From the NCBI GenBank assembly GCA_002245135.1, contig NGBS01000024.1, positions 1 to 64,000 on the forward strand: a stretch of DNA of 64,000 bases, written 5' to 3'. Under the pieces are notes generated by a model. It worked only from the letters and a program-made list of their open reading frames with translations. It ran no database searches and had not been told where the DNA came from. Both the position numbers and the translations under genes were made by a program. This DNA comes from Proteromonas lacertae. Taxonomy: Eukaryota > Sar > Bigyra > Opalinata > Proteromonadidae. Positions within the stretch are counted from its first letter, which is position 1. Every line of letters begins with the position of its first letter. Shown here one piece after another: positions 23,314 to 34,899 of this stretch.

Positions 23314-25859
23314 CTGATTTATTTTTACAGACATGATCTTGATGATTTAATAATTCTGATAAATTCTTTTTTGTATGAATAATTGGTAATTTATCAGCTC
23401 TAATCAGTTTATCATTGTCTTTAACTAGATTCAATATTGTCTCATATAAACTAATAGCTACTTTCTTATTATCACTTATTTGATTCAATGCACTTAAACC
23501 ATTCAATGCAGCAATATATTGTCTTTGATATTCTTCACAGTCTAATTGACAATCTTTTATTAATTTCTCCAATACTTCCTCCATAGTCATGGCTGTTTTT
23601 GATTTAGTCTTCAAACCATTTGAACCTATTTGCGGATGACAACATGCTTGCCTTAGATTCAACAATGGAACCATTGCTTTTAACAACTCATTCTTTGATA
23701 TATGATTATTACTATTATTGTTCTTCAATTTATTCAATATTCTTGTTGATGAATAAGTGCATTTTTCACATTGTCTACTATAGAAGTTTCTTTCAATTGG
23801 TGAAAAAGTGAGTGATAATAATTCAGAGATTTGAGGAGGTAATAGATTACTTGGTAATTGTGTTTTAGAAGTCCTCCACATCAATTTAAACAATATATCC
23901 AATAGAAGATGTTTTGCAACTAAAGAATTCATTTCATATGGTATTTTAATACAATAATCCCAAGCACTTTTTACAGAATAAATTGAAACATTTAAATACA
24001 CAAACAATCCATAAATATCTTCAAGAGATTGTGAAATTGGTGTTCCTGAAACACACCATCTATTTACTGTTGGAATTCTCAAAGCCATTAATGTAATATT
24101 CGAATGAGTACTTTCAACCATTTGAGCTTCATCTAAACATACTCTCCACCACTTCATTCTAATTAATGGTGATAATATACTGTAATATTTCTTCGGTGAT
24201 CTTGATTGATAGGGATTCTCATCAATATGATAATATATTTCATTTTGTAATACTTCATAAGTAGTGAATACTATATCAAATTGAGATAAATATCTTGGAG
24301 AATAAAGATAATACTCTCCATGTTTGGTTTCTTGTTGAATTCCATTATAAACTATATACTTGAATGTATTTGGATAAAAATGTTTCATTATTTCAGAAAT
24401 CCACTGATCTCTTATCGATGATGGAGATATGATCAAAGTAGAATGGCATTCTAATATATTATCACTTACATTATTCTCACAGTTTATACACAATTTTCCA
24501 TCATCTATATATTCATGTATTGTTCCACATGATTTATGCATATATCTACTACATTTGTTACATCTAATTAAATCATCTTCATAATCTAAATCACCACAGT
24601 AACAACAACATATTTTCTCTTCTTTAGTTACTTTTTCATATTCTATCGGTTTTGATTGATAATTATTTTGTTTTGACATAAATGTCACATAATATACATC
24701 TCTTTCGTATGAAAAACTGGATCTTTCTTTGAATCTTTCTATATTTAAATATATAAATGATAATATTATATTATACTCATAAATATTTCTTTCTTTGGAT
24801 TTTGATTTAACAATATTAATGATAATATTTCGATTGTTTTTCCTAAACCCATTTCATCAGCCAATATTCCTCCTAATATTTTATCATTATCACTTTCAAC
24901 TACTTCTTTACTAAAACTACCACTATATGGGGAATAATAATAATAACAATTATTATTATTATTATTTAAATTATATAATTTGAACCATAATGGATGAAGT
25001 TTATCTTTATCATAATCTTTATCAACATCTCTTTCTTTAAAAAAATTCTCTCTTGATAATAACCAATTTATAGCTTTTAATTGATAATCATATAAACTAG
25101 ATCTAATGTTATTAATTGATTGATGTGATGGAAAATCTTTTAATATTTCATTATATATATCAGATGGATTGAATGAATGATATTTTATTTTGTTATTTTT
25201 TAGATTGTTAGTTTTAGGATAATCATTGAATAATGGATGAATATATCTCATTACTGTTATTATATCTTTTGATATATCTCTAGGAGGTAAGTTTATCCTT
25301 AGTTCAAATATTTTATTGGTTAAACAAACATTTATACGATTTCTTTCTATTGAAAAACTCATTAATTCTCTAGTATAGAAAACAATAAAATAATTATTAT
25401 ACTTTTTTACTATAGAAAGGAAAGATTTATGAAAATCATTTGTTGATAATGGAAATAATTCAGTTAAAGATATATTAAATATCACATTACTCTCTGCATC
25501 TAAAAAGAACAGTAAATTATCATTTGGGATTATTTTTACATTCAATATTACTTCATTTAAATTGATATTGTTTAGCTTATCAAGAATATCTGTGCTTTCT
25601 TCCTTCAACGTATGTCTATAGATAACTATTGAACGAATTCTTTTTAATTCAATTATATATTCTGATTCAATTTGTTTATGGTTATTTTTCTAGAAATATG
25701 AATAAATATTATACAAATGGTTTTTTTCTTGGTTGATCCATATAAGGTCTTCTCATAGTAATTAGAGCATTAGCTAAAGCAGATTCTTTGGGAGTCTATT
25801 TTAATTTTGTAATTATGGAATATATATACTATCCTTTTCACGAGTTGTGGTTTTTTCAT
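20934..25859 (-). CDS. SHPRH: SHPRH-type SNF2 ATPase with PHD and RING fingers
   Basis: Predicted nuclear DNA translocase and ubiquitin E3 ligase of the SHPRH/Irc20 group, which ubiquitinates PCNA in damage tolerance. The ATG at 25859 opens a short first exon spliced to SALANALITMRRPYMDQ. Further on: Walker A (DEMGLGKT), a PHD-like finger inserted between ATPase motifs (CYCGD...CNKC...CINC), LIISPSSIRDQW, the DEAQ box (CLDEAQ), SGTPISQSLEDIYG, a long charged insert with poly-Asn, a RING finger (CVVCLQ...CGHA...CPVC), and the C-terminal helicase lobe (GGKGLTII, QAIGRIHRIGQT). This domain order is that of SHPRH. At least seven short introns, one near 21546-21575 and one near 22447-22490. Estimated length about 1,480 aa. 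Confidence 0.85.
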
Positions 25860-25913
25860 TTTTGTTTCAAAAATAGAGTCGTTATAAATTAAAGTAAAAA
25901 ACGAAAATGAAGA

Positions 25914-26674
25914 TTATTCTATTAATTTATCAATATTTTTATGTGTTTTCATGTATTGTTTCACATATTGCATTCCATCTGAATCAATTCTATTGCCACT
26001 TATATTAAGTTCATATATACAAAAATGAGTCTTTGTATAAACAATTTACTTAATCGTCACTATCTCTTAATAAACTTAAATGAGGAATTAATATTCTTAT
26101 TCCTTCATCTCCTATTTTGTTTCCATTCAATTCAAGATATTTAGGTCTTGCAAATTATGATAAATTATTTATCAGTATTTCTATGCTTCTGTACGAAAGT
26201 TTATTATCTAAATAAATAAAATATACCTAATTATACTTCTCAAATCTAATAGCCATATTATTTTTAATTCACTCAATTTAAGTATAATGAATGATTTGAA
26301 AAAGTCATCATTAATTCCTAAATCATTTAGACATAGTTGATCGCATCCACCCTTAATATATTTTATAAATTCTGGAATGTCTTTATCAACCAATAACTAT
26401 TTACTTCCTTCAAAATTGAACCATACTTTTGAAATAGGAAATTTGGGAAATAAATATTTCGATCCCTTTGAATGAATATTATTGATTGATCATTTAAGTT
26501 CATTCCTCTTTAAGTTAACATATCATATTTGTGGATTAATAAATGTAAATGTGGAAGAAACAATTTCAATCCTTTTACACCAATTGGATTATCTATTTCA
26601 AAATTGTATATAATGCAGAATAGTATATACATTCCAGATTTATATATTTCAATTTCATCAATGAAAGATTCCAT
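25914..26674 (-). pseudogene. Decayed leucine-rich repeat gene
   Basis: Fragments in different frames on the minus strand read like ribonuclease-inhibitor LRRs: YLELNGNKIGDEGIRIL, then LNISGNRIDSDGMQY, and an upstream part beginning with ATG at 26674. In-frame stops and frame changes occur between the pieces, and the short-intron rule does not join all of them. It probably once resembled the LRR half of the pseudokinase gene 8 kb away. A real multi-intron gene cannot be fully excluded. Confidence 0.45.
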
Positions 26675-26814
26675 TTTATAAAAATATAGTCGTTTCTAAT
26701 TTTTTGTTTATAATAATTTTCATTTCACACATATGAATAAACTCTATTAAAAATATATCAATTACATTAAATAGGGTAAATTAAATTATTATAGAATTCT
26801 ATTCATATATTAGA

Positions 26815-27913
26815 TTACTTATCTAACAAATTTGTTTTATCTGTTATTATCTTTTCATCATCATCATCTTTTTCTTCTTCTTCTTTATCTTCGACTTTAA
26901 CGATCACTTTATCCTTTCTTTTCTTTATGTCACCTTCCTTTTCATCTTTCATATCTATATTCATTATTTTATCATTTACTTTATTCATCTCTATCTCACT
27001 TTTCAAATCAGGATTGCTACTCTTTTCACGCCAATTCAAATAGAAAGAGCTAGGAATTGAGATACATACTATTGAACTTACACATGATATCATTATTACA
27101 AAAATAGTTGGAATTGAAGTATAATATCGAATAAATGATAATACTACACCATAAAATGCCCAAGCATTTCCACCTACCATTAATGGACCAGCGGCACCTA
27201 AGCCAACATCTTCTCCTTGAGATATCCACATGGACACCATTGTAGCTAATAATATTGCAGGAAACATTGAAACTACAGCTATTTATATATAATATATAAT
27301 CAATAATAATTTATATATACTATATACTTGCAAATAAAGAATTTCCAAGTCGAGCTATTAAGGAAGCACAAGCGATTGCACAAAATGCTACTCCACCACG
27401 ACATATGTAAGTAAAAAAACCAATTGGATTATGGCCTTTCTTAGAACGAGGTAAATGATAAGATAATATTAAACCCAATGATAAATGAATAAACCAACTA
27501 CAAACAGCTGTTGGTAGCATATACGACGGATGTTGTTTTACTTCAAAAAAGAATAAAGTACAACAAGTTACTAATGTTGTCCATAAACTAAGAGATACTA
27601 TCACCAGAGTTGTTAATCTACATTTGAAAGACCAATCTTTGGGTAAATGATTTGGTAACATCTTCCATACTTGTAGAAACACTATACCACCAAAACAATT
27701 TAAGGGTAAAGAACAAAGACTGGCTAAGTAATTAGCTTCAGATTTGGCAGATTCAATAATTGTGTATGAAGCAGGAAGTATGGTAATTGGCATTGAAGCA
27801 ATTACTCCTCCTATCCTACCACCGAGTTTTTCAACTAGTAGAGTCGATAGGATTGTCATAAATCCAGCTAAACTGCCTGCTTGACAAGCAACCAAGATAT
27901 CTGAGAAATTCAT
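26815..27913 (-). CDS. Multi-pass membrane protein of unknown function
   Basis: Two exons (27913 to about 27320, then about 27267 to 26815) separated by an AT-rich GTAT...TAG intron. About eight to nine hydrophobic segments fill the first 290 residues, with glycine-rich stretches (LVEKLGGRIGGVIASMPI, GLGAAGPLMVGGNAWAFYG). The cytosolic tail of about 90 residues is dense in Lys, Glu and Asp. I recognise no named family; the repeated Gly-rich membrane segments recall small transporters or exporters. Confidence 0.6.
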
Positions 27914-28016
27914 CTCAAAAATGTCAAACAGATAATCAAGCTTATTGTATTAAAAAAACACAATTTCAAAATAAACACTGTAAAACAACCAATTCATTAA
28001 TAAAAGTATATATTCA

Positions 28017-30458
28017 TTAAAACATTGATTTCAATCCATTAAACATATGTCCATTACACATAGTCAAAATACCATCGACTTTAGACTGTGTAACAATACC
28101 ACCAGATAGACGAGGTAAATTCTTAATAGGACAATTCTTCAACACTTCATACATCATCATTAAAGCAATATCATTTGGTCCACACTTCATTTTTGCCATT
28201 AAAGCAGTCTTGATAGAACCTAATGTCATTTTAGCAGTAGTTGAATGTTGTGATATTTCTTCAAGTGTATTATCTGCAGTATATGAACCTTTCACAGGCA
28301 TTGATACATCTGTATCTACTTTCTTACCTAATAATTTCTCAAATTGTTCTATTGGAATAACACCTTTTGTTGGTTCATAATACCACTTACATTCAGAAGA
28401 TAAATCTTTAATTTTATCACTTTCTTTGGATGATTTAACTGTAATTTTTTGACTTAATGGTAAATCATTAATGTTTGAACCAACTAATATTGTGAATTCT
28501 CCTGATTCCACAATCCAATCATTTTCTTCTACATTATAATAGGCAAATGCTGATTTATCAAGAGTCAATTTCACTATAATACTTCCTTTTGCTTTAACTG
28601 GAACTTTTTTAAATGCTTTTAATTCTTTATTTGGTCTGAAAATAGTAGATTTTTCATCATGAATATAAACTTGGGTAATTTCATATCCATTTATATCTGA
28701 TTCATTCTCTACTTTGTAAGATATCTCCACTTTATCTTTATCAGTTATACTCTCAGAGGAGATTTTCAAATCACTATATTTAAACTTGGAATAAGATAAA
28801 CCATATCCAAATGGGAATAATACTGGTATTTTGGCAGTATCATAATATCTATATCCTACATAAATACTCTCTCTATAAACAGATCTTTTCATATCACCTG
28901 GGAAATAACTACTACAAGGTGTATCACATAATTCTTTGGGGAAAGTTTCGGTTAATTTTCCGCATGGATTAGCATCACCATATAATAGCTTGATACATCC
29001 TAAATTACCCATTTGACCTGGTAAATACATCAATAACACACTTTCCACAATATCAAGAAATGGCATTGTTACTGCACTTCCTGTATGTAATACAACAATT
29101 ATATTTTTATTAAATTTACTCAATTCATAGATCAAACGTGTTTGACAATCAGGAAGATTCAACGTATTTCTATCAAATCCTTCACTTTCCTTTTCGTGAG
29201 GTAAACCAACAACAACTACAATCTTTGGATATTGTAAAGCAACTTCAGTACATTGTTTCATTAATTTGTTGTTTGGTTTACTATTTGATAGTTCATATCC
29301 TTGTTTGTAGTCAAATGGATAACCACATTCGGTCAATTGCTCAACAAATGTTTTAATCTCTGTTGGATTGATATAAGAACTACCAGCTCCTTGATATCTT
29401 GGTTTAACTGCCATTTCACCAATTACCAGTATTTTAGTGTCTTTCTTTAAAGGTAATACGTTTCCATTGTTCTTTAATAACACTGCAGATTGTTCGACTG
29501 CTTTAGTTGCAATATTCTTGTGTTTAGTAATATCATATTGTGGTTTTTCGTTTTCTTCTTCAGCCTTTTCTTTTTCTTTATCTTCACTTAAAACTTTACT
29601 TGCATTCAATAAAAATTCTAATAAATCATCCACTCTTTGATTGAGTATTGATTCATCTAATTTCTTATCTTTCACTGCTTGTATTACTTCAGGATCACTT
29701 AATCCATTATTTCCTGGCATTTCTAAATCTAATCCAGCTTTTACACCTTCACTTCTTACATTTGTAGCACCCCAATCAGACATTACTATTCCTTTAAATC
29801 CCCATTCTTTTCGTAATATATCAGTTAACAGTTTCTCATTCTCACAACAATATACTCCATTGAGTTTATTATAAGCACACATCAATGCTTTTGGATTTGC
29901 TTTTTTAACTGCAATTTCAAATGGACGTAAATATATTTCACGTAAAGCTCTTTCATCTACAACAGCATCTATTGTCATTCTACGAGTTTCTTGATTATTC
30001 ACAGCAAAATGCTTTAAAGTACTACTAACTCCTGTTGATTGTACTCCTTTTATATATCCAGCTGTTATTTCACCAGCTAAAAGAGGATCTTCGCTCATAT
30101 ACTCGAAGTTACGGCCATTTAAGGGAGATCTTTTGATATTTGTACCTGGCGCTAAATGAACTGCAACTTTACTTGCTACAGCTTCTTCACCAATTGCTTT
30201 ACCGACTTCTTCTACTAACTTTGGATCCCAAGAAGAAGCTAATAATGCAGGGCTAGGAAAGCATGTAGAAGGAACACTATCATGCGGATTAAGTGCAGTC
30301 TCTGTTAATGTTTTTCTGATACCTAATGGACCATCAGCAAAGTTTACAGAAGGTAGATTAATCTTCTCAATCGCTACTGTCGAAAAGGCATCTTTTCCTG
30401 ATAGTAATAGAACTTTCTCTTCCAATGTAAGTTTTTCAATTAGATCTTGATGTTTCAT
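28017..30458 (-). CDS. GH3 beta-glucosidase, bacterial type
   Basis: Hydrolyses terminal beta-D-glucosyl residues. Intronless. The ATG at 30458 is chosen because the protein then starts MKHQDLIEKLTLEEKVLLLS, as in the family; the frame opens 25 codons earlier with a basic stretch unlike a signal peptide. The product has 813 aa. Domain order: (alpha/beta)8 barrel with FADGPLGIR, KHFAVNNQETRR and the nucleophile Asp in GIVMSDWGATN; the alpha/beta sandwich with KESEGFDR carrying the likely acid/base Glu; a fibronectin-III-like domain (GYEITQVYIHDEKS); and a C-terminal extension (GSYTADNTLEEISQHSTTAK) of the kind seen in gut Firmicutes GH3 enzymes. No secretion signal is evident, so it may act on imported cellobiose. 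Absence of introns and the bacterial architecture suggest transfer. Confidence 0.85.
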   Translation of the reverse strand: MKHQDLIEKLTLEEKVLLLSGKDAFSTVAIEKINLPSVNFADGPLGIRKTLTETALNPHDSVPSTCFPSPALLASSWDPKLVEEVGKAIGEEAVASKVAVHLAPGTNIKRSPLNGRNFEYMSEDPLLAGEITAGYIKGVQSTGVSSTLKHFAVNNQETRRMTIDAVVDERALREIYLRPFEIAVKKANPKALMCAYNKLNGVYCCENEKLLTDILRKEWGFKGIVMSDWGATNVRSEGVKAGLDLEMPGNNGLSDPEVIQAVKDKKLDESILNQRVDDLLEFLLNASKVLSEDKEKEKAEEENEKPQYDITKHKNIATKAVEQSAVLLKNNGNVLPLKKDTKILVIGEMAVKPRYQGAGSSYINPTEIKTFVEQLTECGYPFDYKQGYELSNSKPNNKLMKQCTEVALQYPKIVVVVGLPHEKESEGFDRNTLNLPDCQTRLIYELSKFNKNIIVVLHTGSAVTMPFLDIVESVLLMYLPGQMGNLGCIKLLYGDANPCGKLTETFPKELCDTPCSSYFPGDMKRSVYRESIYVGYRYYDTAKIPVLFPFGYGLSYSKFKYSDLKISSESITDKDKVEISYKVENESDINGYEITQVYIHDEKSTIFRPNKELKAFKKVPVKAKGSIIVKLTLDKSAFAYYNVEENDWIVESGEFTILVGSNINDLPLSQKITVKSSKESDKIKDLSSECKWYYEPTKGVIPIEQFEKLLGKKVDTDVSMPVKGSYTADNTLEEISQHSTTAKMTLGSIKTALMAKMKCGPNDIALMMMYEVLKNCPIKNLPRLSGGIVTQSKVDGILTMCNGHMFNGLKSMF

Positions 30459-30595
30459 CTTTGAGAAAAACAGGTGTTTTGTTCCAAAAAATCTAAAAAG
30501 CTTGAATGTGGTTTGCCTTTTTTTTTTTAACAATTTTATTTCACAAATTCAAATCAATGAATTAATTTATATTACACATCTTAATGTAAATTATT

Positions 30596-33500
30596 TCATG
30601 ATTCTAGATCAGTGACAAGAGGTCTTCTTTTTGATGTTGGATATCTTTCGTATTTTGTCTTTACTGGTTTGGTATTTTTCACTTCGAAAACAGGATCAAA
30701 TTTAGTAAGTGGTGCTTTTGTTGGTGCTCTTAGTCCTGCCATTTCTTGAGTTGCTAAGTATAGAGTTTTAGCTTTTTCTACTTTTTCCAACAGTATTTTA
30801 CTATATCCTAAAATATCGCAGTCTAATTTCTTTGTTCTTTGATAACCCAACTGCATTTTACATTTATTGAAGTATCTTCTTGATTTCTGTAAAACATCTT
30901 GTTCATTTACTTTTTCTGGTTCATCTTCTATTAGTTGATAAGATTTAATATCAGTTTCTGATCTTGGATTACAATTATAGATACTAATTGAAGCACCAGT
31001 TACTTCTGGAGTGAAATTTAGTGGCAAATGATAAGCTTTCATTCTTTCAAAATACTTAGCTATCTACATATTAATAATATTAATAAAAATTAAAATATAC
31101 TTTCTTTAATGAATTATAGATTAATGAAGTAAATTCATTATTATTCTTCAATCTAGAGGGAATATAATCCATAAATTTCCATTGCCATTGTAACTCTGGT
31201 AAATGAAATTGAAAATATTTCAATACATCTTCATCTCCATCTATCATTGTCTCAGATAATAAATAGAAATAATTGGCCATCCAATAGTATTGATCAGCTA
31301 GTAACAAATCTTCCATTTCATGTAATTGTTTTGGTGTGCAAGTTGCATAGAGATTATCATTGTTCATTATCTTCGGTTTATCTTCTTGTTTATTCTCTTC
31401 AATTATTAAAGGTGGAGGTCTTTTCATTGATTTTCTATCATCATTATTTTGTTCTAATTGCTGTGATTGATATTGTTGTTGTTGTTGTTTGAGTTGTAAT
31501 TGTTTTAATCTAATTTCCTCTTTCTTTTGTGTAAAATCTATTGGTTTTACTCTAGATACATATTGCGCAGTATTTTCTTGATAAAAATCATCATTAGGAG
31601 AAGGATCACTCTCTGGTGAAAGTAAAGGACTTTTCATTCTTTGAATATCTTCATTATCATCTCCATAATCAAACACTTTTGTTTCTGTCCTTCTAGTGCT
31701 AGGATTTATTGGAGAAAATATTCCACTCGTTTTACCATTATTATACAAAGCTAATTTCTTCTGACTATTACGAGGAGTTTCTAATATTTTCTTCACTTTT
31801 ACTTGTGGTGAATATGGCAAAGGAGACATGGAAGAAACATCTCTTCTAGTAAAAGAACTCATTGAGTGAAGATTATTATTATTAAAAGATGAATCAGAAC
31901 ATTGTGGCGTGATTGTTCTTGACATTAATAAATCATCAGATTTTGCAGCTATTTTGTATTTTGATGTAAATAATGATTTTACTGAAGGATTATCATTCAT
32001 ATTTGGTGTTTGTATTGTAATAGTGGGATTACTTCTCTTATTATTATTATTATTATTGTGGTTGTTATTGTTAGTATTGATAGTTGGATATGAACTTGAA
32101 TTATTCATTGAAGGAGGATATGCAGGTGGTTTAATTGGTGTTGTTTCAGGAAATAATGGTTTTGAATTATCATTTGGTTGAATATTCTCTAAATCATTTC
32201 TTACAGGTTGTTGTTCTACTTGATTCTTTTTTACCTCACTCACATTAACAATTGAACTTTTTCTTCTACCTTCTACTACATTTTCTGGAGATAATCTTAT
32301 ATCTGGAGGTGGTTCTCCAGTAGGTAATGTTGATTGCATATATTCAGCATCTTTTTGATACACTTCCAATATTTTGGGTAATAAATGAACATATTTCATT
32401 GCTCTTTTCACATACACAGATACTCTTTCTACAAATTCCATTTTTTGTTCTTTTGTCTATTAAAAAAACAATATTAGATAAAAAAAAATATACTCCTTTC
32501 AAAATATCAAACATTGAAATAATATCTGATGTTACTGTACCAGTTTCAATAAATTTCTATTAATAATATAAGCATTAATACTTGATGAAGTATATCATCA
32601 AACATGATCAATAATGCAACTTGAACATGAGATATTTTATCCAATAACAAATCATCTTCTGAACTTTCATATTCTAATTTATAATATCTTGTAATTGAAT
32701 CTTGAATATATAAATGTGAATTTGTCCTATTATTACATTATACTTTTTATAATAATACAACGGTAATAGAATAGTATGTCTTCCTGGAATATTACTTGAT
32801 TCAAATAATACACAATAAATACACCATAATAATGAATAAATATAAGTGAGATAAATATGACCATTAACTTGTGGAGGTGGATATGTTCTGATTTGAGATA
32901 AAAGAAACTTCCAAAATGTTATATTCTATTCAATAATTATTATAATTATTACTACAACAACTATACATGAAAGAAATATATTTTGATTTTATGAAATGTA
33001 TAGCAATAATCTGCTAGAATAAATAATAATTTTATCCTCTCATTAATAGAACGTTCTGTTATAATCATTTCTGTCAATTTAGTAAATCTGATATATAAAT
33101 CTTTTAACTCTTCATCTGGTACATTCATTGGTAAATAATTTAATGATCTTTTCTATTAATTATTTAAATAGAAATTTATAGTATAATATACTATGCACAT
33201 ATCATGCCAATAATTGAATATTGTATAAAATAAAGGACATTTTGTATAAACTACATCTTTCTGAGGTATAGAACATAATATAACTATTATAGAATAAATT
33301 TTCATAGTATTCATACAATATCTTCTTTTGTCAGGTAATGTATTTGTGAATTTTAATACTTCTTTGTAATTCTTTTCTGGTAATCCATCAATATCACATC
33401 GAAAGAATAGTTTTACTACTTGATATTGCATTAGATTATCTGTAACTAAATTTGTAACAGGTTCTTTTGTTTCTTCCACTAAAGTTACACTATCTAAAGG

Positions 33501-33753
33501 AAATTCAAACTCCATAAACTTCTTTTTACCATCTATATCATAAAACATTATAGTTCCGTCCTTTAAAACAAATGTAGCAAAATCTATAGATCATTAGTAA
33601 TACAAATAAAATACCTTTGTCTGGATTTACTGAATCAGGCCTTCTAACAATAACCACTTGATATGAGAAAAACATCTCCCTTTTAACCTCTTTACCTATT
33701 ATTTTACGCTCTAAATCCTCTACTTTTAATACTTTGGAAGAAGCACAACCCAT
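30596..33753 (-). CDS. Unrecognised protein with N-myristoylation-type start
   Basis: The ATG at 33753 starts MGCASSK, a classic N-myristoylation plus palmitoylation signal, so membrane attachment is likely. About eight exons follow with the short-intron rule. The first 130 residues may form a beta-rich domain (FFSYQVVIVRRPDSVNP, DGTIMFYDIDGKKKFMEFEF). A helical region follows (DDLLLDKISHVQVALLIMFD), then a Ser/Asn/Pro-rich disordered centre of about 300 residues with poly-Asn and poly-Gln. A conserved-looking helical block (LLLADQYYWMANYFYLLSET) and a basic C-terminus end the protein. I recognise no family. Exon limits between 31 and 33.5 kb are approximate. Confidence 0.55.
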
Positions 33754-34899
33754 TTAAAAATAACTGTCAAAAACAAATAATTCAAAAATATAGTCGTTTT
33801 ATTTGCATTATAATTCACATAAAAAACAGTTAAGCTATGTATATTAAAATTCATTAAGTTATTTAATATCTTATTTGGGATAATGTCTAATCAAATAAAA
33901 TGTTCTTCAATTAATTTAGATTAATTATTTATAAAAGCTTAATTATTATTCAAAATATTGTTATTTTCATATATTTGAATTAATATCATCTTTGTTGTGA
34001 ATAATTCTCTTATCCATATCTTTAAATGTGTAGTATACATATAACCTAGACTTTACATCATAATGGAAGTTATTTAATATGAAGTAATAATCTATTTACA
34101 TCTTATAAATGCTGTAAACCTAAATACCACATTGCCTCACCTAACACATCAACCAACTTCTTTTACATCTAAATCCACATACCTGTTACCAACTACCTGT
34201 AGCCATTGTATCATTGGTTTGTACAAATACTATTATATCATCCTGTTTAAATATATAAAAATGTTTTCATAGTATTATAATATTTTCCTTCAATTTCTAC
34301 TAAACACATCTTCTTTTGTTTTATGTATTGGTTTTTGGACTAGTGATGAATAAATCTTGCTTACATTTTCGTAGTATTTCATTGAAATACTATTATAATT
34401 GCTATTTGATATTATTAAATGAATGTATAATATGTACAGACTTCCAATGGTTTGTTATAATAACTTATTGTTTAAGATTTGTTCATCTACTCTACACAGG
34501 AAGAATTGACATTTTGTATTTATAAGAACAGGAATATACAATAGAAGTTGTAGTTGTAAAGCATTCTAACATGTGTGAAATGACTGTAAAGCGTAATGTA
34601 TTGGAATTGATGATAATAAAGTAATATATTCATTAATCTTAATCAAATTAAATAGTCTAAAGAAACCTTATTAATAGAAAAGAAATAAAGATTAGAAATT
34701 GAATATATAAAGTGATTTCTGTAAACTATTCGTTATATATTATTAAGAAGAATATAAGAGAAATGTATTATTTGAAATAAGTATGATGTAAATATTTTCG
34801 TTTTTAAAGTTTGAACTTGGCTTGGTTACACTGAATGACATAGTCATTCATTACGTTTTTGTTGTGAATAGCTTACAGAATCGCATTTGCTCAAATAAT
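33754..34899. other. Long intergenic interval without a recognised gene
   Basis: About 1.1 kb between divergent genes. One 69-codon frame (34316-34525, plus) has no ATG-rich, low-complexity-free or conserved character and is likely chance. A mildly C-rich patch at 34120-34220 stands out by composition. No tRNA-like or other RNA fold was recognised by eye. Confidence 0.35.

Noticed and set aside
23073-23336. Leu-rich plus-strand frame in the SHPRH-type gene
   Set aside because: It is the antisense of the poly-Asn tract and coding of the minus-strand gene.
34316-34525. Plus-strand 69-codon hydrophobic frame
   Set aside because: Isolated in an AT-rich spacer, without conserved residues, neighbouring exons or splice context; such frames occur by chance at this composition.
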